NCBI GenBank assembly: GCA_024516155.1
Contig: JAJJXM010000071.1
Span: forward strand, 186,001 to 250,000
Direction: 5' to 3'
DNA length: 64,000 nucleotides
DNA from: Pyronema omphalodes
Lineage: Eukaryota > Ascomycota > Pezizomycetes > Pezizales > Pyronemataceae
Part shown: positions 22,662 to 36,200 of the stretch, one piece after another
How positions within the stretch are numbered: position 1 is the stretch's first letter
Layout of the letters: every line of letters begins with the position of its first letter
Translations under genes and position numbers: made by a program
The notes under the pieces: model-generated
Told to the model about the DNA's origin: nothing
The model's input: only the letters and a program-made list of their open reading frames with translations
Database searches by the model: none

Positions 22662-24253
22662 CACCCCATTAAAGGATTCAAGCAGCCATGACATCTTGGC
22701 GACAAGAGCCGACCGGCATGGCAGGTATTTTTCGCGAAGGAAAAAACTAGCAGCCTATCCAACCATATACGGAACATGGATAATGGAAATTATCACGACG
22801 CAAACGTGCGCATGTGATTTCTTTTTATTCGTTTCATTACCTTTGAAGGAACTGCGGCTGGTACGTAGGGTAGATATGTTAGATATCGTGAAACCCACCT
22901 ATTTCACGCCATCCGTCCCGTGGTTCCTCTTCCATTTTGTTGTTTCCCGTTTCTCGTTTCGCGCCCCTGAAAATTTAACCATCAGGAGAGAGGGGGATAT
23001 ACGCTAATTGAAAAGGGATAGGAGGTGAGGTATACTTTATCCATCCCACTTATGACATACATACCTCATCTTGCATACACGTGCGCATACATTGGATTAC
23101 CGGTATACGATACCTATACATACATGTTTACAACAATACAAACTCAGCCGCAAGCCTCAATCTCCTCGTCTTTCTCTTCCTCGTATTCCACTGGGTAAGC
23201 AACAGTAACAGTCATAACTTCGGCTACAGAACCATACATCATTTATGGCATTTCTTCACAATCCTTGTCGTTGATCCTTGTCACGCTATTCATCCCAGTC
23301 GTGCACCATACAAACGAATGCATGCATGCATGGATGCATGTCGTTCATTACCCCTTTAATTTTAGAACCCCTCATCCTCGTCACATAAACGAACCACACA
23401 CGACGACGACGACAACAGCAGTTTTTTTCTTTCGGCTCGTCGCAGATATTACATTGATTCAGCTGCTTTTTTCGACTGCAAATTTGAATTCAGAGTATCG
23501 GTGTGTCCAACTGCTGGACTCGCCTCCTTGCTGATTGCTTGCTTCATTTCTTTGACTTGGTTTAATAAGGGGTTCAAAACAACTTCAACCGGTAACCAAT
23601 ACACTGAGCATTCCAATTATGTAAGCGCGACCATATTCAACAGCACAATCATAACAAACCAAAAAACCAATACAACCATTAATCCACAGTATTCCCAAAT
23701 CCTATAATTCCCCAATACCAAAATCCATACCATATTCCAACAATCCAAACCCAGCCGAAACCCCCAGTATGTATATAAAATCAAGAAGAAATAAAAGAAA
23801 GAAAAAAAAAAGCTTTGAGAGAACAAGTATCTTTTATTTCTAGTAACAAAGAAATTATAGATAGATATGTTCTTCACCCCGTATGTGTTGTTATTTTCTG
23901 ACACTAAACTTCCCGTTCATCTCCCTATTCACCTGCCAGCTTCCGTCCTTCCCGTCCCGAAGAAGAAAAAGAAAATAGAAAAAGAGAAAAGAGAAAAAAA
24001 AAAGGTGACCTGCTCCATATTTGTGTTTTTTTGTTTTTTAGTAGCTTTTTTTCGCCGTAGTTGCTTTTTTCGTCGTCGTAACTTTCAGATTCCACCAGAC
24101 CCTAGATTCCGGACCCAAAGACCATTAATCCATCATTAGTAGTAGTGATTAGTTGTTGTTATTACTGTTGTTGTTTATATTCTAATTTAGAACAAGGCGA
24201 TAACTATTTTCATCACATTTACATTAGCTGTAATTCCCATCACTATCCCCCCA
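22662..24253. other. Intergenic, low-complexity
   Basis: Contains CATG/CATGCATG runs near 23320-23340 and purine-rich tracts at about 23790-23820 and 23960-24005. The end near 24254 is probably the 3' UTR of the adjoining minus-strand gene. No gene seen. Confidence 0.45.
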
Positions 24254-25078
24254 TTAGAAAAGGCGTAAAAACATACCACCAACAGCCGCAGCGGCGGCAA
24301 CAGCAACCAAAGATCCACCCATCTTAACACCAGCACCGGTAAATGTCGGAACGGCAGGAGGAAGCGTAGGCGAAGCAGAGTTTCCAGGCTGAGTGTTATT
24401 ACCGTTGTAAGTAGGCGGAACTCCAGATCCAGTTGGGTTAGGGACGGGGACGGGAGCAACTTCAACTGATGTGGCGGGAGTGGATGCCGGGGTGCTAGCA
24501 GGGCTGGATTCACAGTCGCAGGAGGTGATGGTTGAGATGTGGGTGCTGTAGATTACGGTTGGTTTTGGTGCTGCGGTAGTAGGGGCTGGAGCCTCGGTGA
24601 CGGCGGCGGAAGATGAGGATCCGTAGGGTGGAATAATGGATGAACTACCAGAGGACTTCTTGTTGGAAACTCCGAATTGTGTGGAGTATTGGTAGGCTCC
24701 GGTGTTGTCTTGGATCAACTGGATTCCGTAGTGTGTGACATCATCCTCGAGACTGGTGGAGGGCGTCCAGGTGTAGGAGCCGCTGTTGGGGATGCTTTCG
24801 ATGATGGTTGCGATGGGTTTTACGTTGGAGCTGGGACCACGGAGGAGAACGAGGGAGATGGGACCGGAGGAGGTGGGCTGGTGGGTGTTAGTTGTTGTTG
24901 GAGGATAATGGAGAGAGGGACTTACGGTCCAGGTGATGGTGTAGGGTTTTCCGGCAACGACGATATCGTTCATGCCCGGAGTATGAATGGGATTTCCGGT
25001 GGGTTCACCAACGGGGGTAGTAAGCGCTTGAACCGAGGAGATAATCGCAGCTGCGATTGCGAAAAGTGAGTATTTCAT
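24254..25078 (-). CDS. GPI-anchored Kre9/Knh1-like cell-wall protein (258 aa)
   Basis: The model is complement(join(24254..24877, 24926..25078)). The frame is also open through the 48-bp intron, because its length is a multiple of three. However, GTAAGT at 24925, an ACTAACAC branch site and CACCAG at 24878 show it is an intron, and splicing restores the TITWTPTSSG motif typical of the family. The order is: a signal peptide of about 18 residues (MKYSLFAIAAAIISSVQA), a Kre9/Knh1-type immunoglobulin-like domain of about residues 20-120 (SLVLLRGPSSNVKPI, GSYTWTPS), a Ser/Thr/Pro-rich, probably heavily O-glycosylated stalk, and a C-terminal hydrophobic segment (SLVAVAAAAAVGGMFLRLF) preceded by small residues, consistent with GPI attachment. 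Members of this family are secreted to the plasma membrane and wall. The exact role of this one is unknown. It stands alone, with no partner gene nearby. Confidence 0.88.
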   Translation of the reverse strand: MKYSLFAIAAAIISSVQALTTPVGEPTGNPIHTPGMNDIVVAGKPYTITWTVSPSLHYPPTTTNTHQPTSSGPISLVLLRGPSSNVKPIATIIESIPNSGSYTWTPSTSLEDDVTHYGIQLIQDNTGAYQYSTQFGVSNKKSSGSSSIIPPYGSSSSAAVTEAPAPTTAAPKPTVIYSTHISTITSCDCESSPASTPASTPATSVEVAPVPVPNPTGSGVPPTYNGNNTQPGNSASPTLPPAVPTFTGAGVKMGGSLVAVAAAAAVGGMFLRLF

Positions 25079-28000
25079 TTTTGCTGGTTTGCTGGTTGGT
25101 AGATCGTTGATATTGTGTTTTGCGTAAAATGTCGAAAAAACGGCTTAAAAGAATGGATGCAGCGGATACTTCGCGCAGAGAAATAAACGTTCGGGGTGGG
25201 TGGGAGGTTGGGTATCAGGTAGAGGGAACGAATGTCGAGGATACAGAGACCAGCTTTTTATCAAGGAAAGCGGGGAAGCGTGTCGGGTTTATATGGTGGG
25301 CTGTGTCTATGCTGCCTGGCTGTATATGCTCCCGGTGGGTGAATACGGCTCCTGGTGTATGCAATATGCGGTGGATCTAGCTTCTAGCTTCTAGCTCACC
25401 TGGCTAGGGACCTGATGGGGTCGAGAGGGATTATTGGGCGGTAGTGGTGGTGGAAGTGGAGGTGGAGGTGGGTGGAGGGAGAGGGGGGTGCATGGTGGAT
25501 GAAATTTGCTTTCTTGCTTATGGAACCATGATCCATCCATCCTCGCTTCTGAACGGATGCGTCTGGGTGGTCAATGGAAACTACTTTGTGGGATTGGTTG
25601 GTATGGGTTGGTAGGGTATAAGGAATGGTACATACTACATTGAGCACCTACCATGGCATACTTGATCCCCTCTATCCAGTACCAGAGCTTTGTACCACCA
25701 CGACCACCGCACTCGGTTCGCTATGTATGGCTCGCTGGTGCTGGCTATGATGCTGGCTATGGTAATGCTGCTGAGGAAAGGAAATATGCATCTCAGCGTA
25801 TATGTAGCTCAGTTCGGCGCGGGGCAGTGCGGTACGGTAGAGTACAGTGGAATTCTGCTGCACCGGTGGATCTCTACGCACCGTAAAGTTTCCAGGAAAC
25901 TCCATATGCAGGTACCAATTCCATTCTTAGCCTAGCCTATCGTAGTCCGAAAAACCCACTCGCTTTCGTTTCGAAATCATCGAATCAGAACCAAGAGTTT
26001 AACCCCACCCCGCTGTGTGAGATACGATGTCACACCGTCGTCGCTGCTGAGAGGGAGAGGGAGATGATGATGGGGTGAGCTGGGGCAGGGATGTGGTGCA
26101 GCAGGGACATGGATACGTTGCGTTGAGCTGTGCAGGCCCAGGGATAAGCTCAGCAGGGGCAGGTGGCGACAGGGATAACAACAGGGGTTTACATCAGTTT
26201 ACAGGGATTTAGTTAAAGTCAAAAAACGCTAGCAAGGTATGTATGCGAAGGTGCAGACCCTGTCACCTCTGTCTGTCACTGCTGCCTCACCTCACAGAAG
26301 CTAAAAAAGCTAGGACCCTACAGTTCGCTCGCTCGCTCAGTTCAGTTCAGGAGGGGAAGGGAAGCAAAAAAAAAAAAAAAAAATCTCCTGGAAACTTGGA
26401 AGCCCCCGTGGACTGCGACTTCGAACATGCGACATCAATATGGCAAACTAGACCGCTTCTAGAAGGACGTGGAATATCTGATTGATTTGATCAGTGATTT
26501 CAGCCGAGCGAAGTGGTGAGGTGAGGTCTCGTTAAGGCAGCGACTCAGAAGAGAGCTCAGACGAGGAAAGAGGATAGGGGCAGTGACATGATTTACCGGC
26601 GAATTTTTTTTGATTTCAGGCGCCAATGCGAGGAAGAGGAAGGTAGATGATGCGCACCGATGACTGGATGACTGCAGTTTGCAGCTTAATTCTCCACCAT
26701 GACATGGGACGTGTCATGACAGATAAAGTTACTGTTAATGTGGATGCCTAAAGGCTATGGTAGAGAAGTACATATGAGTAATAGGATAATCATCGCGACG
26801 GAATATCGTGAAGATCCCTATCTGATCTGGTACCCGGGGGTTTGTTGTATGTACATACGGATTTTTTGCGTGGATCTGGTGATCTTGAAGATTCCCGATG
26901 AACTCCGGTAAACAGAGGGTCCCAAAGCCGGCAGAGTTTCGGAGTTCTCAGTTCTCAAGGCTGAAGCGAAGGCAGGTAAAACCTTGTCTTCAAACCATCG
27001 GCAAGCGAAAGTGAATTCACCAACTATGTATGTATTCTCCACCAACAATTCCAACAAGCATCCCGCACTCAATCCCAATTCCGCATGCAATTCCAACAAC
27101 CCGCTCTCTTCTAAGACATCAGACATCAGACATCTAACCCCAGACATAAGACATCAGATACTACACAAAACGTTCATGCAGTTGGTTATACATTACACCG
27201 ACACAGTTTCCGCAGCTGAGAATTACTGGAACCAAGATTTTACTGCATACATACATAGATATGGGCACCATATATGTATTACCAATCAAATCCCATCCCA
27301 TCCATGAATAATAATGAACCCAAGTTACCGCGCTATGTATGCATATTAAACTCTCTACCGCATCACAGTACATACATACATAGTATGTATGTCCTTGAAT
27401 GGATATATATTACCTTCTTGGCACCAGGGGTGTAGGTATCGTTATGACTCAATATCTATGCAGTGAAGTGGGTTAAGGTTTTAAAGGAAACTACATAGGT
27501 ACATACAAAGGATTGCATTCTTCCGGTCTGACAGAGGGAGCCCGGAGATGCCGATCAGGTCGTTGATTCGTTGCTGCCTGGAATACTAGGTACGATGGGC
27601 TTACATATAACCTTTCTGCATGCTAACAAAATAGAGGATTTTGGAAGACGGATATGTGACTACTGATTGCATACCCCGCAATTTACATTCCATGGTACTT
27701 CACCGGTTTTCTAGTCTTGACTCTTGATAATCATACCAGCGCTAAAAAATATATTTCTTCCCGTGAACTTTTTTTTTTCCGTGCCGAGGAAAAAAGAGAA
27801 AATAAGAAAACAAGAAAACGCGAAACCAAGAAACCAAACGAGTCAAAAATTCGCAACACAAGCCTAAGAAAAAAAACAGTCGTATCTGACATACATAACT
27901 TCCTGACATACTTTCCCAACACCTCCAAGTTCCAACTCACATTACCAGTACACAAAACCTTAGCCAAAGCCGCAAAAAAAAAGCTTCTCCCACTATGTAC

Positions 28001-31000
28001 ATATCGCCAACATAACCGATCCCGCGCACGTGCTGGTAAGTTACATTTACTGTTCAGGCGTTATCCCATTCGCGACATGGAAGCCAAGGTGGATGGAAAC
28101 AAAAAAATAAGAAAATAAACCTGAAATGAACCTTAGCTTGTTATATACCAGCTGCAGTTGCCGCGATATATATTGGAAACTTCTGAAGAAAAGAATCAAC
28201 GCTACCCGTAACTTCATCAGCATCAGGACTCGGACGAAACAGAAAGTAGTAGAAGTGGAAGTAGAAGTGGAAGTACATAAGCAGCGGATTCATAATACCG
28301 AGATATAGAACCTCAGCACCAGAAGTACATACATCCTTAAAAAAATACAGGAGTACGTATACCTACACACATACATAGACAACATCAGATAATTCCAGCT
28401 CCGCTCGCTAATACCACACTAATCGAGAAATACGGACGTTGGTTTACCCAAGACTTTCTGGGTCTTACTCAAAATCGGGATAACTCTGCCGCGTATACCA
28501 TTACCATAATTCCAGCCGCGTGTAATTCAGCCGCGAAAAACAAAGTAAGAGGAAAAGAAAATATATATGTACGTAGGACTGTGTTACTGTGTTACTGTAT
28601 TACTGAATACAACACCGGCTTTTGTGTCAATATGGAGAAAGGAATAGGGGCTGAAGGAAAAAGGTATGGCTTATGTACATCGTACGGCTGAGTATGGTAC
28701 ATACGGCTGAGATTGGTAGAAAGGGAAAAAGAAAAGAAAGGAAAGGCTGGGAGAATGAGATTATGTATGTTGGAATTTCTATGGCTGGATGGATATTGGA
28801 TGGATGAATATACATGATTGGAGAATTGGATTAAGCGATACATGCGGAATTCAGGATTCCTGAACCCGGGGGTGGGGGTTGACGGAGGGTTGGTATGTAT
28901 TTATATGACTCCATTCTCTAGTCTGCAACTTGCAAGATTCGAAGATTCTCTATTCGGTACTGGAACCCGATGATTTACGGGTCACGCCTCGCTATATTAC
29001 ATCACGAATTCCTTTGTCAGCAAGTGGTATCAAGCGTCGGTCCTGTCGGTCTTGTCGATTTTATCAGCCGTGTCGGTCTTGTCACTTTCTTCGGTCATGT
29101 CAGTCTCATCTTAAACCGCCGAGCATCCAAGCAACCAAGCCGCCGAGCCGTCACGGCCCGATTTTGTCACAGTTCGGTAGTGTGCCGCGTAATATCTAAT
29201 ACCTTCCATACATATAGTTTAATTTCCCGTGCCGAAAAAAAGGATTAAAAAGGATAAGGACACACAGGGAAAAGTGTGTCGGCAGGAAAGCAGCTATTTC
29301 CAATGACGGTGTTGCTACAGCGTATGTGATGAAGTAAGCAGATATCGTCAGAAACATCTTCTTCCCCGAGGGATGATTATGTCATCGGTCCTATCCATCA
29401 TTCACCCGTTCCATAATTCCATCGCTCCCCCAAACCCCCTAATTCATATACCGACACTGCATGGCGCTTCTCCATACCCGGGAATCTTTCTCTGTAGACC
29501 AATTAACCCAGCACCTGGTCTTTCAACTTTGTATCATAGTCTCTATCTAGTTCAACATGTCACAGCTCTAAAACCATCTAAAAGTAACTAAAATCGTTGT
29601 GGCGTTCATCGTTAATAACACCATCATGCCACTATATTTTTGTGGCGTTCGCTACCGATTACGCGGTGAGTCGCGACTCGCGACTTGTGACAAGTGCAGG
29701 ATGATTTTTTAGCGTGACGGCGTGCAGTTAAACGCTGCCATGATGTATATGGTGCACCATAGTGGGAAAGGAGGACGCGTATGTACGTCGGCGTGAAATT
29801 AGGGGGGGAGGGGGTGGTGAATGAAGTTCTGGAACGTATGAAGAATCGTTTTCTCTTTGTCGTGGGATATTTCTTTGTTACTTGAGATAGCTATTAACGG
29901 AAAATGCAAGGCCATTGATTTTGGAATGTTCACAATGAACATCGCGTAAATATCGCATACATAGCCGAGCTCGCTTATTTCACGGTGGCAAAAGTGTCGT
30001 ATGTACTCATACTGTCGCGAGAAACGAGAAACATGGTAACGCGACGCGACGCGATACGACGCGTAAAAAGGTTGCACATCATAATCCATCTATGACAGTG
30101 ACCATGAATAACGCGCACAACATGCTTAGTGGCCGCCCGACAAGCTTGGATATTCGGCTGTCCCTTTCACTTCGCTTTCTACATATTAACCCTCCTCTCC
30201 TCGAGCCTGCATCTTACAAATCCAGTTTCTTCCCTCCTCATTCCTTATCTCATCGTTTGATACTTCACCCGGTGAGCTGTTACATATCAATCGAACAACC
30301 ACATCTTTTCCCCTCGTCATACATATAGCCATTGCTTCTGCCTAGCAACAGCAATATATCACGGTGGAAGATGTCCGCTAACAAACCCCTCCCGTAATTT
30401 TTAACCCATGTTCAAAGTACCTGCCTTACTATGGTGGAGATGTCAGGGCGGGGGGAGGGGGGGGGGGGGGGTGTTTCGGCGCTTACACGGTAAAAGAGTG
30501 GCAACTGATGGATTGGCGTGGATTGGCGTGGATTGGGCGAGGGGGGGGGGGGGGGGGGGGGGTTGGCACTATGGATATTTATCTATTATTCCGGCTGATC
30601 TCACGATTATGATGTATAAGCTAGTATGGCATACCTTAGCACCGGAAATCTTCTTGGCCCAGGGGTGTCCTGATTTATCCGGTGGTGAATCAATACACCC
30701 CTGGAATTTATATGTAGACCCGAGTAAAAATTCGTGGATTATCGTGGATCATGATTCATCAGCGGTGCTCGACACAGGGATTGGATTGCAAGGAAAACTA
30801 AGGGCCTGATATGGCTCTAAATATAGGATCTTTGATGAATTACGATGATTCGTCTCAAGATGCGCGATAGAAACGTGGAAGCGTGGAAACTGAGTGCTGA
30901 GGAGATTATCAAGGGGATTATGTGTGGGGAAGGGAAGTTTAGCGATAGGATATGGTGCACCATAGGATATATCGGGGGTTTAATTTGGTAATGGAATTGG

Positions 31001-32917
31001 AATAAGAAGTGACGATTCTTACTCACGGAGAAAGGGGACTAAGGAGACTAAGAGAAGCCGTTATCATGATTATCATTATGGTGGTACGATGTAAAATTCT
31101 CATTTTCTATATGTATATTGCTAGAACCAATGAATCTACGAACCGAAAGCTAGAATATAATCGCGACTGGATAATCATGTGCCATATATATGGGCCGAAT
31201 TTACTGATCACACAAACCTTAAGTCCATAATTGCAAGGAGCAGTAATTATGTCATTCACACTGCCGGTACAATCAGATTACATACAAGATACTAGGTTAT
31301 GCTGCGATACAGACATGCAACTTACTGGACTACATATGACTCTGAATACTCACCGGTGCATAGTTCGGCCGCGCTGGTAGCATTACATAATGATTAGGTA
31401 CCGGGGTTGATGAAAGTGGTGATGAAATACATATACGGAAGTACCGGATACTGGGATAGAAAATGGTCAGGATTGACATGTGTACTGAGTACTCCACTTT
31501 GGTGCATTGGGAGATACATGGGTGATGCATGACGCATTATACGTTGACATGGTTATTTTTAAAGTGCATGCACTGGTGTTGGCCGGTTGTTTGATTTCTG
31601 ATAAAACATATTGTTTTGTGAAGAAATGGAAACTTCTGTGATGATTTGTCTTAACGCTGAATTTGTAGGTGTAGGAAAGAGTACCTTTATGTCTGAGAAT
31701 ATTGCACATGAAAATACTCCCGATAAAAATCACAGACTTCCGAATTCAGCCCCTTTTATAAACAGCGGACTAAATAGGATGAATTGACCCATAAGAGTAT
31801 TTTCACGAATCCATCGACTGGTTCGGGAAGATTCTTGTAACAACCTAAATGGTACGATCAAATATTGTCACCCGGAACCCATGGGTTCACACCCCACTCT
31901 GGGGAAAACCTATTTGACAGTACCTTGCGCCTCTCACCTTCCCTGCACCATCGGTGGGCAAGCAAACGATTTATAAAAATACTAACAATACATATAAGAT
32001 CATTTTTCCGCACACCCGGCGAAGTCTTACCACCATCCATACGGATATTTATTCTGTATACGTTCATCTTGAATTCCCCTGACATATCTGTAGAGTTTCC
32101 ACATTATATTTATGCGGGTCAGTCTCGGTGTGCATATTTTTATCCTCTCGTCATTTGAACGATATGCAAACGCATCAGCACCGTTATTCAGCAGAAAAAC
32201 ATAAGCATATCCTTGCGGTCCACTGGTGATAATTCTGAATGCCGGGGGTTAAATGGGTCTCATAAGCTATTGCCCCATCAAAATAGATGCAGAAGTTAAG
32301 ATGGCATGGATAAGAGATACATATATATGTGTCAACTTCCAAGAAACTTCATTAACTGATGATTCATATTTTCGAGCAACCACGACGTGAGGGAAACCAA
32401 TCTTGCAAAGTGGTCGCCGGAGCATGGGGTTTGGGTCAACGGTCAGCTGGAGAGTTTAGTATAATGGATAATGCATATTGATACATGTATACTAACCGCC
32501 GGCTATATAGAAAGATCGGATTATCTGCGTCCGATCATGCTTGTTTCTGGATGAATTTCCGGACGTTATTAATAGGGATATCAAACATCAGAATTTGAGA
32601 ATGTAGAACACTTTGTTGGCCGGGAAATATTGATTGATAAGATCAGCACGTTTGTTCAAGTTGTCTACTGAGTGCTCCCAATGAAGGACGGTTCTACACA
32701 TACTGCCACTTTCCAGTTGAGTTCATAATGCGATTCTATCTTCTTCCTGAGAAGTTGAGTTTTACTCGTCAATTAATCCGTCACTAATGCAGCAACTCAA
32801 CGCAGAACTTCTTAACTCTCATAGATCTTCTAGAATTTCGATGATAGAAAACGCCTTTACTTCAACAATGTAAATTCCGATATACGTCAAGGTGCTCTGC
32901 TTTTCTTCTAGAATTCG
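25079..32917. other. 7.8-kb gene-poor region rich in CATA/TATG simple sequence
   Basis: No gene is supported. The region has many CATACATA/TATGTATG runs (for example 27244-27251, 27370-27392 and 28360-28378). It also has (GCGAC)n-like DNA at 30040-30062, a 12-bp perfect palindrome GAGTCGCGACTC at 29668-29679, an A-run at 26366-26383, and two G-runs at 30451-30471 (with one interruption) and 30541-30562. The part just above 25079 must hold the promoter of the minus-strand wall-protein gene. Confidence 0.5.
30451..30562. repeat. Two long poly-G tracts about 70 bp apart
   Basis: 30451-30471 is G except for a single A, and 30541-30562 is 22 uninterrupted G. Such tracts can form G-quadruplexes and are prone to length errors in sequencing, so their exact length should be treated as approximate. 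Confidence 0.9.
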
Positions 32918-33432
32918 CACATCCCATCTATCGAAGCTCTGAAACCACCCTAAAACAACACATCAACTGTGGCATAACGTTTACACAATCCACCGTGATT
33001 CTATCAGGAATGAACGAAGGAACCCAATTCGTATTTGATACCTTTCCATCCACCTCTGAGCTTAGAAAGGTTCATGAAATCTTCTAAGATCCCTCATGTG
33101 CCTGATTACCAAACTCGTCGATGTGCTTCTTTGGCAATATCAATTCTTTCCATTTGCTATGGCATAGGTAAAGCGGTATCCTAAACTGTATGCCAATATA
33201 TTCTGGTTGCCATTTCACAGATATTAGGTTCCGGAATCGACGATGAGAAACTCTGTGAAAACCTCAAAGCAGAGTCCCGCATGGTCCGACACGACCGCAA
33301 ATGAAAGTCCCGTCCAATGCTCCAACCAACATTGGTAGTCATTTCCACACTGTCGACCAGAACGCCATGGGTAACACTGTAATCACTCGCCATCACTCGA
33401 AGGTGACCGTAGGTGAGCGCTGGTGACTCCAT
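32918..33432 (-). pseudogene. Possible decayed coding segment, family unknown
   Basis: The minus strand reads as protein-like sequence in two frames. One, from the ATG at 33432 to 33181, includes DSVEMTTNVGWSIGRDFHLR. The other, from about 33210 down to 32930, includes KELILPKKHIDEFGNQAHEG and, after two in-frame stops, NTNWVPSFIPDRITVDCVNV. The pattern fits a gene carrying a frameshift and nonsense mutations. No domain is recognised, and chance open frames cannot be excluded. Confidence 0.3.
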
Positions 33433-36200
33433 TGACGAGCGTTATGGCATGCTCATTGATACACTTAATTGTTGCAATTGGTGATAAGCCTGAACAGTTC
33501 GTGGACTACCAGATTGGCGGAGAAAACAGGATCCACGCGACGCCTGGACGACAAGTGACACAGGATTAATTCATATCGCACAAATAGCACTCTATCTTTT
33601 GGTTTTGGTTTGTAGTTTTGACGACAGATGTGGCCTTTGTGGAGGATCGCGGTGATCAGGAGCATAATAAGCGATATATAGCGAGTTTTGTGCAGCCTAT
33701 AGTAGAAGCAGAAGATTACACGGAGTTTCCAGCGGCAGAACCTCTGGCTGCGAGTGGAATGAACCAACGTACAGAAAATGATTGTGTATCGTGGTTAGTG
33801 TTGGTCAACCGCCATCGCCACTGTAGTAGAATCGGGCTCGTTTCGGCTGATATAATGAAGTTCGATTTGATTTGATCTTCTTGAACGTTCCCAACCTTAA
33901 GGTTATGACGTATATAATGAAGTTCGAACTTCGTCCTCCCACTGCTGGCCGCAAAACGGACCCTAACGTTGCGGAAAAACACACCACAAAGCTAGGTATC
34001 CAGTAGCTTATAGTCTTGTTTATTCCAGTCTTCTACTTTTCGACAACACCAAGCCTACATGATCAGTGCATGAGTCTTCACTATTTCAGTACCCCAAGAG
34101 ATAAGAAGAACATCCACCAACACGAAATGCTGCATTGAATGTTGACTTCAAGTTATTCACGTACCAGTATATCGATTTTCTGGCCCCAAATGTGAGGTTC
34201 TCGAATGCACCAAAAAAAAAAAAAAAAAAAAAAAAGAAAAAAAACAAGTGGAAATAAACCCTCTTCTGTGATATAACGAATATCGAATCTGGAACTAAGC
34301 TAACTCCCCTGAAACTCCTGAGCTCGTCGATATTCATAACTATGTACATTCGCACCTTATCGATTTGCAAGGTGTTCAAATCTCACTGAGAGAAACAATG
34401 GTTTTATTTTAGCCCCGCATGGGCCTTTCAGGCCTCGGTCTGCCTATGGTTCAATATCTAGAAACAATAGTGATACATTATCTTGAAGACAGCAATAGCA
34501 AACACATTTTTCCAACAAACAACCAAGCCGCAGTTCAAACATACCTATGCAACAGAAGCCAGAGACAACAAAAGAAAAAAACAAGATAAAAAATCCACCT
34601 ACACCAGGACCCGAACCCGCAGCAGATGGTCAAACAAAATACTGCAGCCAAGTCCGTTGAATCTGCGACAATGTCCCTGAACTTTATTCAGGATGACATA
34701 AAACGAGCTATCTGTTGATACAGACTGACCCTTATGAATGCTGCCTGGAGAAAGGTCATGGTTTTAGTCTAGTAAAAGTGGTCGGAAAGAAGGTGCGGGT
34801 CTTAACACCATGACTAAGCCCACAGTCTCTTGGAAGGAACGGCTGTGGTATCTCAGTTGCAAGTAAACAGTCTGCTTGTGGTGAAAGAATGATCGTATGC
34901 GTATAGAATAAAGAGCTTGTAATTAGTTAATACCACCTTATATCAATGGTTCCAGCGTCGGGTACATGTTACATTTGTATTATTCATCTTAGCCAGGCAA
35001 TATTTTCACCGTCCACGTAGCTATAAATCATGGGGTCATGGTTGAACTCCTCCACGGAAGGGTTATTCTGCCGCACAGTACAAAGCTATAACATATTCGG
35101 GAGGAGGGGGGTCGGGGGGGGGGTCGGGGGGGGGGGGGGGGGGAGGGGGGGGGTGGAGGGGGGGGTGGAGGGGGGGGGGGGGGGGCGAGTGGTCGATTTC
35201 CGTGCATTATTGAATTCCCATTTTTGACCAACTAGCAAATTCCTAGTTCAATTTATATTCCGATAATTCAATAAAATACCTTTCGCTGAAAATGTTTCAT
35301 TTTTCAACCTTTACCTAACAGTACAGGGCGCCGGGCCGTGGAAATCAGTACCATGCCACATCCGGTTACTTATCCCCTCCCCCATTTCCGCCCAAGCTTC
35401 CGCTACATTCCCCGCCTCCGCAGTCTTAAAAACCCGATCAATTCCGCGATGATGCACGGCGGACACATACCTGACAATATATACCCCACATCTCCTATCC
35501 TTCCCATCCTTCCCATCCACAAGAGCACAGTCGCCCAAGAACCAATTCCTACTACTATCTAGCATTGTCACAAATCTATCAAGGTTCTTTTCCACTCTGA
35601 GAAAAATATCAGGATGCACTTAGTCACTTCCCACGACTCGAACCCCGCAAAGTCAACAAATAAAAGCAGTGGCAGCAAGTCAAGTTTTTTTTCAAGCTCA
35701 CACGCGATAACATGCCGCGGAGATATGTCAGCAAATATTATGTAGATACTGTACCCATTATCGCATGCTGATGGTCTTGTATATATATGTAGTTGACTAT
35801 CCATTTTCACTTTCGTTAGTAGTTTGCTTGTTTATTCTTTTTTTTTATTTCTTTTCTTTTGTATTACTTTTTTTGGGTGATGAGTGATGAGTGGGTAGTG
35901 ACGGCTGGTGAGTAATGGGTGATGAGTGATAGACTATGATCAACTCTTCACATTCAGGGGAAGGAAGTGGTCATGGGTAATGGAGATGTACCTAGGTTAC
36001 TAGAAAACTCATAATGATAATGATGCTTAATGAATTTCATTTCTGAATGCTATCTTCTGAATATCGGGATATCTGGATATTGGGTATTTATATCTGCTGT
36101 TACAAGTTGCCCTCCCCCTCCATTCCCCTCCATCACCTCTCCCCTGTCCTCCCTCCGCTCCCCTCCAGTTCCCCATCCCCACAATCCCCCACTCACCCCC
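33433..36200. other. Intergenic with homopolymer and G-rich tracts
   Basis: Holds a 24-base A-run at 34212-34235 and the G-rich block at 35099-35185, plus T-rich DNA at 35838-35875. Poly-C/CCT-rich DNA at 36110-36215 forms the probable 3' UTR of the zinc-finger gene. No gene recognised. Confidence 0.45.
35099..35185. repeat. 87-bp G-rich tract (G-quadruplex candidate)
   Basis: Almost all G on the plus strand, broken by single A, T, GTC and GTGGA interruptions, with many runs of six or more G. The complementary strand reads as poly-proline in all frames, which is not evidence of coding. Confidence 0.9.

Noticed and set aside
24677..25069. 130-codon plus-strand ORF
   Set aside because: It is antisense to the well-supported GPI-anchored wall-protein gene and is Gly/Asp-rich by complement.
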